Source: Oscillospiraceae bacterium
Lineage (GTDB): Bacteria > Bacillota > Clostridia > Oscillospirales > Oscillospiraceae
DNA length: 10,067 bases
Assembly (NCBI GenBank): GCA_029009035.1
Contig: JAQXJQ010000066.1
Location: 1-10,067, forward strand
Direction of reading: 5' to 3'
Part shown: piece after piece, positions 5,406-10,067 of the stretch
Numbering within the stretch: position 1 is the stretch's first letter
Layout of the letters: every line of letters begins with the position of its first letter
The notes under the pieces: generated by a model
Told to the model about the DNA's origin: nothing
What the model saw: the letters and a program-made list of their open reading frames with translations, nothing else
The model's database searches: none
Program-made: the position numbers and the translations under genes

Positions 5406-6415
5406 CCGCTTCCCAGGACGGTATCGTCCTCGTAAAATACCGCCAGCTGACCCGGGGTGGGGGCGCGGGCGCTCAGGTCGCAGCGAACCTCCACCCTGCC
5501 CTCCCCCAGAGGGATGAGGGTGGCCTCATCGGAGCGCCGGGAGTGGCGGAAGCGGACGGACACATGGCGGGGCTGGGTGAGGGAACCCTCCGCCAGCCAG
5601 TTGAGTTCTCCACACATCACCCGGGAAATGTGGAGGTCTTCCCCGTGGGAGAGCACCACCTCGTTGCGCCGGGGGCGAATGGCAGAGACAAACAGCCGCC
5701 CTGTGGAGGAGATGCCCAATCCCCGCCGCTGGCCGATGGTGTAGTGGTGGAAGCCCTTGTGGGTGCCAAGCACATTGCCGTCGCTGTCCACAAAGTTCCC
5801 CGGGCCGGGGGTATTGCCCCGGCGGTCCAGCCAGGCGGCATAGTCGTTGTCGGGGATGAAGCAGATCTCCATGGAGTCGGGGCGGTTGGCCGCCTCCAGC
5901 TCCGCCACCCCCGCTTCGGAGCGGATGGCGCTCTTGTCGCTGTCCCCAAGGGGAAAGAGGACGCGGGAGAGCATCTCCCGGGGAAGGCGGGCCAGCATAT
6001 AGGACTGGTCGTTGGGGCTCATCCCCCGCAGGAGGAGGGGTTTGCCGTCGGAGCCCGGGGCGATGCGGGCGTAGTGCCCCGTGGCCACAAAGGGGGCGCC
6101 CAGCGCGTCGGCATGGCGCAGCAGGGCGGGGAACTTCACCGTGGGATTGCACCGGGCGCAGGGGATGGGGGTGCGGCCGGAGAGATAGTCCTCATAAAAG
6201 CGGGAGCAGACATGGCGCTCCAGCTCTCCGGAGACGTCGGCCACCGCGAAGGGCAGGCCCAGGGACTCCGCCGTGGCCCGGGCGGCCTCCCCGCCCCCCA
6301 GGCCGATGTCCAGATAGAGGGCGTGGACCTCATACCCGGCCCGGAGCAGCCGCAGGGCGGCCACGGAGGAGTCCACTCCCCCCGACAGACCCAGTACAAC
6401 CTTTTCTCCGGCCAT
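5393..6415 (-). CDS. mnmA: tRNA-specific 2-thiouridylase MnmA
   Basis: The product has 340 residues. MnmA activates U34 of Lys, Glu and Gln tRNAs with ATP and inserts sulfur at C2, part of mnm5s2U synthesis. The PP-loop ATP site SGGVDSS is at residues 11-17. The catalytic cysteine pair is Cys89 (in CARCNPTVKF) and Cys185 (in MEICFIPDND). ATGHYARI (111-118), NDQSYMLARL (135-144) and FHHYTIGQRRGLGI (222-235) are further signatures, and a C-terminal beta-barrel domain follows. The first Cys of the CxxC, Cys86, aligns with Asp99 of E. coli MnmA, so three cysteines could surround the active site. The ATG at 6415 is chosen because AAGGTGG lies 8 bases upstream and the PP-loop follows at the usual distance. 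The N-terminal section is slightly shorter than in E. coli. A sigma-A promoter lies just upstream. Confidence 0.95.
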   Translation of the reverse strand: MAGEKVVLGLSGGVDSSVAALRLLRAGYEVHALYLDIGLGGGEAARATAESLGLPFAVADVSGELERHVCSRFYEDYLSGRTPIPCARCNPTVKFPALLRHADALGAPFVATGHYARIAPGSDGKPLLLRGMSPNDQSYMLARLPREMLSRVLFPLGDSDKSAIRSEAGVAELEAANRPDSMEICFIPDNDYAAWLDRRGNTPGPGNFVDSDGNVLGTHKGFHHYTIGQRRGLGISSTGRLFVSAIRPRRNEVVLSHGEDLHISRVMCGELNWLAEGSLTQPRHVSVRFRHSRRSDEATLIPLGEGRVEVRCDLSARAPTPGQLAVFYEDDTVLGSGWIL

Positions 6416-6451
6416 GAAACACACCACCTTAAAGGAATATAAATTCAAGCT

Positions 6452-6480
6452 ATCATATCATAAAATGCCCGTTAATTCAA
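6452..6480 (-). promoter_or_regulatory. Sigma-A-type promoter for mnmA-miaA-hfq
   Basis: On the - strand, TTGAAT (6480-6475, 4 of 6 to the -35 consensus) is followed by exactly 17 bases and TATGAT (6457-6452, 5 of 6 to the -10 consensus). The predicted start near 6445 gives a leader of about 30 nt with AAGGTGG before the mnmA ATG. A dyad CCCGTT-AATTC-AACGGG (6468-6484) covers the -35 box and could be an operator. Confidence 0.78.
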
Positions 6481-6513
6481 CGGGAAAAGCCGGGAGTTCC
6501 TTTTCGGGCAGCC

Positions 6514-6636
6514 GCCTTGCCTCTCCCTATGGGAGAGGTGGCAAAAATCTTTGATTTTTGACGGAGAGGGTACAAATTAGCCCTCTCAGTCACCGCCTTT
6601 CGGCGGCGACAGCTCTCCCGGAGGGAGAGCCAAGGC
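6514..6636 (+). repeat. MITE-like composite palindromic element, copy B
   Basis: The element has imperfect 14-bp terminal inverted repeats (GCCTTGCCTCTCCC at 6514-6527 and GGGAGAGCCAAGGC at 6623-6636, 13 of 14 matching). Five stem-loops fill it: 6520-6538 (8-bp perfect stem), 6542-6560 (8 bp perfect), 6564-6587 (7 bp), 6589-6610 (5 bp plus 3 outer pairs) and 6612-6630 (8 bp perfect). The left 74 bp are copied in inverse orientation at 1274-1347 with three mismatches; the right 49 bp have no counterpart in this window. It encodes no transposase, so any movement would need one in trans. No convincing target-site duplication is visible. Confidence 0.8.
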
Positions 6637-6837
6637 CACCTCCGTCACGGCTTTGGCGCGCCGAGGTCGTCGCGCCCCACGGAAGCAACCCAACATGGCG
6701 CAGCCGGGTCTGCGCGTTTGCGGCAAAAAAGAACGGGTGCCTTCCCGTTTGGGGAGGCTTTGTGTCCGCCCACAGAAAACAGGTGCCGACACGCCTTCCG
6801 CCGTGGGAAAACCGCCGCGAAAAAAGAGGTTTTGTTA
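6637..6837. other. GC-rich gene-free stretch between repeat B and the ilvB promoter
   Basis: I see no credible gene here; the open frames are short, arginine/proline-rich and start in or near the repeat. CACGGCTTTGGC just after the repeat and CCCGTTTGGGGAGG near 6744 look like degenerate parts of further palindromic repeat units. One possible leftward hairpin terminator (6725-6749) is listed separately. No T-box signature, riboswitch or tRNA was recognised. Confidence 0.5.
6725..6749 (-). terminator. Possible leftward intrinsic terminator with no assigned gene
   Basis: On the - strand, AACGGG (6749-6744), a six-base loop and CCCGTT (6737-6732) are followed by C and TTTTTT (6730-6725). The stem is only 6 bp, so it is weak. 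No coding gene on the - strand lies to its right before ilvB, so it would serve only a non-coding RNA begun in the ilvB upstream region, or it is a relic of a repeat. Confidence 0.35.
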
Positions 6838-6866
6838 TTGACTTTACAACAATATGGTGCTATTGT
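6838..6866 (+). promoter_or_regulatory. Probable promoter of the ilvBNC operon with an overlapping dyad
   Basis: TTGACT (6838-6843, 5 of 6 to the -35 consensus), a 17-base spacer and TATTGT (6861-6866, 4 of 6 to the -10) fit a sigma-A promoter. Transcription would begin near 6873, leaving about 63 nt before the ilvB ATG. That is too short for a T-box or a classic leader-peptide attenuator. An inverted repeat ACAATA-N6-TATTGT (6849-6866) covers the spacer and -10 box and is a candidate repressor site. A small hairpin CGCTTT/GAAGCG lies in the leader around 6885-6904. Confidence 0.65.
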
Positions 6867-6936
6867 AGCTTATTATAGCCTTAACGCTTTGATGTGATGA
6901 AGCGAGAAACTGTGAACGAGCTTAGGAGTGCTGTTT

Positions 6937-8643
6937 ATGAAAATGAGCGGTGCAAAAATATTGATGGAGTGCCTGCTGGAGCAGGAGGTGGATACCATCT
7001 TCGGCTATCCCGGCGGCTCGATCCTCAATGTGTATGATGCGCTGTATGAGTATGGGGACAGGATCAGGCATATTCTGACCGCCCACGAACAGGGCGCCTC
7101 CCACGCGGCGGACGGTTACGCCCGCAGCACGGGCAAGGTGGGCGTGTGCTTCGCCACCTCCGGTCCCGGCGCCACCAACCTGACCACGGGCATTGCCACA
7201 GCCTATCTGGACTCCTCCCCGGTGGTGTTTATCACCTGCAACGTGAGCGAGGGACTGATGGGCAAGGACACCTTCCAGGAGGTGGACATCACCGGCATCA
7301 CCATGCCCATCACCAAGTGCAACTATCTGGTGCGGGACGTCACCAAGCTGGCGGACATCATCCGGGAGGCCTTTGCCATCGCCAAGAGCGGCCGCCCCGG
7401 TCCGGTGCTCATCGACATTCTGAAGAATGTCACCGCGGAGGAGGCGGAGTACACCCCCGTCCCCCGCTCCCAGCACTTCAACAGCGGCCGCCTGCAGGCG
7501 CTGCTGCGCCGCGCCTCCCACGATTTCAAGGCCCCCGAGCCTGACGAGCAGGACATCAACATCATGCTGGACATGATCGCCGCGTCCAAAAAGCCCCTCA
7601 TCATCTGCGGCGGCGGCGTGGTGCGCGGGCGTGCCCACGAGGAGTTCCGCGCCTTTGCCAAGAAGATGGACGCCCCGGTGGCCATCACCGTCATGGGCGC
7701 CGGCGGCATCCGGGGCCGGGACCCTCTGGCCACCGGCATGATCGGGATGCACGGCACCCAGGCCTCCAACATGGCCTGTGACAGCTGCGACCTGCTCATC
7801 GCCGTGGGCTGCCGGTTCTCCGACCGGGTGGCCCTGAACCCCCAGAGCTTCGCCAGCCAGGCCAAGATCGTCCAGATCGACATCGACCGTGCGGAGATCA
7901 ACAAAAATGTCCGCACCGACCACCATATCGTGGGCGACGCCAAGCGGGTGCTCCAGCTGCTGGGCGAGCGCATGGACCAGATGGAGCATGATGAGTGGAA
8001 GAAGTATGTGTTCTCCTTCCCCACCGAGACCGAGTATGACGAGGGGGGCGAGACCCTCACCCCCAAGCAGATCCTCACCGCCATCGCGCGCCTGGTCCCC
8101 CAGGACGCCATGGTGGCCACCGATGTGGGCCAGCATCAGATGTGGGCCATTCAGCACTTCCGCTTCGACTACCCCGGTCAGCTCATGACCTCCGGCGGAT
8201 TTGGCACCATGGGCTTCGGCCTTGGGGCGGCCATCGGCGCCAAGGTGGGCAACCCGGACAAGGTGGTCATCCACATCACCGGCGACGGCAGCTTTCGCAT
8301 GAACTGCAACGAGCTGTGCACCGAGCAGTATTACGACATCCCGGTCATCACCTTTATCTTTAATAACGGCACCCTGGGCATGGTCCGCCAGTGGCAGAAC
8401 CTCATCTACAACAAGCATTTCTCCCAGACCACCCTGGACCGCGCCCCCGACTTCGTCAAGCTGGCGGAGGCCAACGGCCTGCGGGGCAGGCGGGTGTGCA
8501 ATGTCTCCGAGCTGGAGGCCGCCATCAAGGACGCTCTGGAGTGGGGCCACGGCTATGTGGTCGACTGCGCCATCGACATGGACGAGATGGTGCGCCCCAT
8601 GGTGGGCGGCGGCAGCCACATCACCCAGTTTATCCTGAACTGA
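6937..8643 (+). CDS. ilvB: Acetolactate (acetohydroxyacid) synthase, large catalytic subunit
   Basis: The product has 568 residues, normal for the family. The ThDP- and FAD-dependent enzyme condenses two pyruvates to acetolactate, or pyruvate with 2-ketobutyrate, the first common step of valine, leucine and isoleucine synthesis. The order is: N-terminal Pyr domain with FGYPGGSILNVYDAL (22-36) and the catalytic Glu51 in AHEQGASHAADGYAR; SGPGATNLTTGIATA (75-89); a central FAD-type domain around 205-345; and a C-terminal PP domain. The ThDP-Mg motif there starts GDGSFRMNCNEL (449-460) and reaches NN at 476-477, followed by GMVRQWQNLIY. The start at 6937 has AGGAG 8 bases upstream; the frame also opens at GTG 6928, which overlaps the Shine-Dalgarno and is unlikely. 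Catabolic AlsS-type enzymes are an alternative, but a following ilvN and ilvC make the biosynthetic role clear. Confidence 0.96.
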   Translation: MKMSGAKILMECLLEQEVDTIFGYPGGSILNVYDALYEYGDRIRHILTAHEQGASHAADGYARSTGKVGVCFATSGPGATNLTTGIATAYLDSSPVVFITCNVSEGLMGKDTFQEVDITGITMPITKCNYLVRDVTKLADIIREAFAIAKSGRPGPVLIDILKNVTAEEAEYTPVPRSQHFNSGRLQALLRRASHDFKAPEPDEQDINIMLDMIAASKKPLIICGGGVVRGRAHEEFRAFAKKMDAPVAITVMGAGGIRGRDPLATGMIGMHGTQASNMACDSCDLLIAVGCRFSDRVALNPQSFASQAKIVQIDIDRAEINKNVRTDHHIVGDAKRVLQLLGERMDQMEHDEWKKYVFSFPTETEYDEGGETLTPKQILTAIARLVPQDAMVATDVGQHQMWAIQHFRFDYPGQLMTSGGFGTMGFGLGAAIGAKVGNPDKVVIHITGDGSFRMNCNELCTEQYYDIPVITFIFNNGTLGMVRQWQNLIYNKHFSQTTLDRAPDFVKLAEANGLRGRRVCNVSELEAAIKDALEWGHGYVVDCAIDMDEMVRPMVGGGSHITQFILN

Positions 8644-8655
8644 GGAGGGGAAAGC

Positions 8656-9204
8656 ATGGAAATCAAACGACATACCCTTTCCGTTCTGGTGGAAAATGAG
8701 GCCGGCGTGCTCTCTCAGGTGTCCCGGCTGTTCTCCCGCAAGGGCTACAACATCGAGTCCCTGGCGGTGGGCACCACCGACAACCCCCTCATCTCCCGTA
8801 TCACCATCGAGGTGCTGGCCGACGACGACCACATCCTCCTGCTGTCCAACCAGCTGCGCAAGCTCTTCCCCGTCCACTCGGTGAAGATCCTCACCCCGGA
8901 GAAGTCCCTGCGCCGTGAGCTGGTGCTGCTGAAGGTGAAGGCGGAAAACAGCGAGCGCAGAAGCGAGGTCATCCAGATCGCCAACATCTTCCGCGCATCC
9001 ATTATTGACGTATGCATTGGGTCGCTGACCCTTGCGCTCATCGGTGATGAGCAGAAGACCGGCGCCATTGAGCGCATCCTCGAGGAGTTTGAGGTGCTGG
9101 AGCTGGTGCGGACCGGCGTGATCGCGCTGGAACGCGGAATTGAAACCATCAATGACGAGACAAAGGAAAAAGGAGAGTTCAATTATGGCAAAAATGTACT
9201 ATGA
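8656..9204 (+). CDS. ilvN: Acetolactate synthase, regulatory small subunit
   Basis: The product has 182 residues. It binds the IlvB catalytic subunit, raises its activity and makes it sensitive to feedback by valine. The N-terminal ACT domain (about 3-78) reads HTLSVLVENEAGVLSQVSRL, then RKGYNIESLAVG and RITIEVLADD. The C-terminal small-subunit domain (about 84-158) includes RRELVLLKVKA, IFRASIIDV, LALIGDEQKTGAIERIL and TGVIALERG. It is nearer the length of E. coli IlvH (163) than IlvN (96), and carries a roughly 20-residue charged tail (after ALERG) not needed by the fold. The ATG follows ilvB by 12 bp with a strong GAGGAGGGG. The last 20 bp overlap ilvC in another frame, so the ilvC ribosome-binding site lies inside this gene and coupling is likely. 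Confidence 0.95.
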   Translation: MEIKRHTLSVLVENEAGVLSQVSRLFSRKGYNIESLAVGTTDNPLISRITIEVLADDDHILLLSNQLRKLFPVHSVKILTPEKSLRRELVLLKVKAENSERRSEVIQIANIFRASIIDVCIGSLTLALIGDEQKTGAIERILEEFEVLELVRTGVIALERGIETINDETKEKGEFNYGKNVL

Positions 9205-10067
9205 GAAGGATTGCGACCTCAACGTCCTCAACGGCAAGACCATCGCCATCGTGGGTTACGGTTCCCAGGGCCATGCCCACGCCCTCAACCTGCGTGACTC
9301 CGGCTGCAACGTCATCGTGGGCCTGCGCAAGGGCGGCAAGTCCTGGCCCGTGGCCGAGAAGGACGGCTTTGAGGTCATGACCGTTTCCGAGGCCACCCAG
9401 AAGGCCGATATCATCATGATCCTCATCAACGACGAGGCCCAGGCCGATATGTACAAGGCCGACATCGCCCCTTACCTCACCGAGGGCAAGGCCATCGCCT
9501 TCGCCCACGGCTTCAACATCCGCTATAAGCAGATCGTGCCTCCCGCCAATGTGGACGTGTTCATGGCCGCCCCCAAGGGCCCCGGCCACACCGTGCGCAG
9601 CCAGTATGTGGCGGGCAAGGGCGTTCCCTGCCTGGTGGCCGTGGAGCAGAACGCCTCCGGCAAGGCCTATGACGTGGCCCTGGCCTACATCGCCGGCATC
9701 GGCGGCGCCCGCGCCGGCATCATGGAGACCACCATGCACGACGAGACCGAGACCGACCTGTTCGGCGAGCAGGCCGTGCTGTGCGGCGGTGTGGTGGATC
9801 TGATGCGCTGCGGCTTCGAGACCCTGGTGGAGGCCGGCTACGAGCCGGAGAACGCCTACTTCGAGTGCATCCATGAGATGAAGCTCATCATCGACCTCAT
9901 CAACAAGGGCGGCGTGGCCGCCATGAACTACTCCATCTCCGACACCGCGGAGTACGGCGAGTATGTCTCCGGCCCCCGTGTCCTGCCCTATGAGCAGACC
10001 AAGGCCAACATGAAGGCGGTGCTGAAGGACATTCAGGACGGCACCTTCGCCGGCAAGTGGATCGCCG
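9185..10067 (+). CDS. ilvC: Ketol-acid reductoisomerase (partial, runs off the right edge)
   Basis: 294 codons are visible of an expected 330-340. IlvC isomerises and reduces acetolactate or acetohydroxybutyrate with NAD(P)H and Mg2+. The Rossmann nucleotide site is VGYGSQGHAHALNLRDSG (23-40). The cofactor loop reads GLRKGGKSW (46-54). AFAHGFNI (105-112) contains the catalytic-site His108, and AAPKGPGHTVRSQY is at 128-141. The knotted C-terminal domain has the metal ligands Asp191 and Glu195 (in DLFGEQAVLCGG), Glu227 and Glu231 (in YFECIHEMKLI), and the substrate Ser252 in NYSISDTAEYG. This is the short, class I type. The ATG at 9185 has AGGAGA eight bases upstream, inside the ilvN tail. The frame is intact to the edge. 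It is the third gene of the ilvBNC unit. Confidence 0.97.
   Translation, partial: MAKMYYEKDCDLNVLNGKTIAIVGYGSQGHAHALNLRDSGCNVIVGLRKGGKSWPVAEKDGFEVMTVSEATQKADIIMILINDEAQADMYKADIAPYLTEGKAIAFAHGFNIRYKQIVPPANVDVFMAAPKGPGHTVRSQYVAGKGVPCLVAVEQNASGKAYDVALAYIAGIGGARAGIMETTMHDETETDLFGEQAVLCGGVVDLMRCGFETLVEAGYEPENAYFECIHEMKLIIDLINKGGVAAMNYSISDTAEYGEYVSGPRVLPYEQTKANMKAVLKDIQDGTFAGKWIA

Noticed and set aside
5003..6442. A 479-codon open frame on the + strand opposite mnmA and miaA
   Set aside because: It is the antisense shadow of mnmA and miaA; low-complexity arginine/proline- and glycine-rich content and no domain.
6514..6636. A CRISPR array, because of repeated palindromes
   Set aside because: The stem-loops differ in sequence and have no regular repeat-spacer pattern; no cas genes are nearby.
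6838..6936. A T-box, leader peptide or riboswitch ahead of ilvB
   Set aside because: The leader from the predicted promoter is only about 63 nt, has no T-box core sequence and no run of Leu, Val or Ile codons.
6922..8877. A 651-codon open frame on the - strand opposite ilvB and ilvN
   Set aside because: It is rich in Gly, His, Ala, Val and Asp in the way antisense frames of GC-rich genes are, has no recognisable domain, and covers two unmistakable genes on the other strand.

Overview
The window is GC-rich and looks like a chromosomal segment from a high-GC member of the Clostridia. The best guess is the Oscillospirales/Oscillospiraceae (relatives of Flavonifractor or Pseudoflavonifractor). 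The basis is a monoderm-type sepF-divIVA division pair, the style of the protein sequences, and short intergenic palindromic repeats of a kind I associate with that group. This is a judgement from reading, not from a search. Apart from one gene of unknown role and one uncharacterised membrane-anchored adaptor, every gene belongs to a well-known family. I see no phage, plasmid, CRISPR, toxin or defence genes.

Layout. On the + strand from the left edge are the 3' end of gyrA, rnhA (RNase HI) and a two-repeat YegP/DUF1508 protein that ends in a strong intrinsic terminator. A leftward block on the - strand follows, read from right to left: mnmA, miaA, hfq, a HlyD-like membrane-anchored protein, then sepF and divIVA from their own promoter, ending in a second intrinsic terminator that faces the first. 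On the right, divergent from mnmA, is a + strand branched-chain amino acid operon: ilvB, ilvN and the first 294 codons of ilvC, which runs off the edge.

Functional logic. MnmA (2-thiolation of tRNA U34) and MiaA (isopentenylation of tRNA A37) overlap by 13 bp and both modify the anticodon loop. Hfq follows miaA as in many bacteria. SepF and DivIVA are membrane-associated division or polarity proteins. IlvB and IlvN form acetohydroxyacid synthase and IlvC is the next enzyme toward valine, leucine and isoleucine.

Non-coding content. A palindromic, MITE-like repeat occurs twice in opposite orientation: once between the two convergent terminators and once as a longer composite with five stem-loops in the mnmA/ilvB divergent region. 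Three sigma-A-type promoters can be read (sepF, mnmA, ilvB). The miaA-hfq gap contains an 8-base complement to the hfq Shine-Dalgarno region, a possible RNA switch. The divIVA 3' region carries three stem-loops ahead of its terminator. The window is otherwise ordinary core genome, and the points worth a second look are mainly these RNA and repeat structures and the three-cysteine layout of MnmA.
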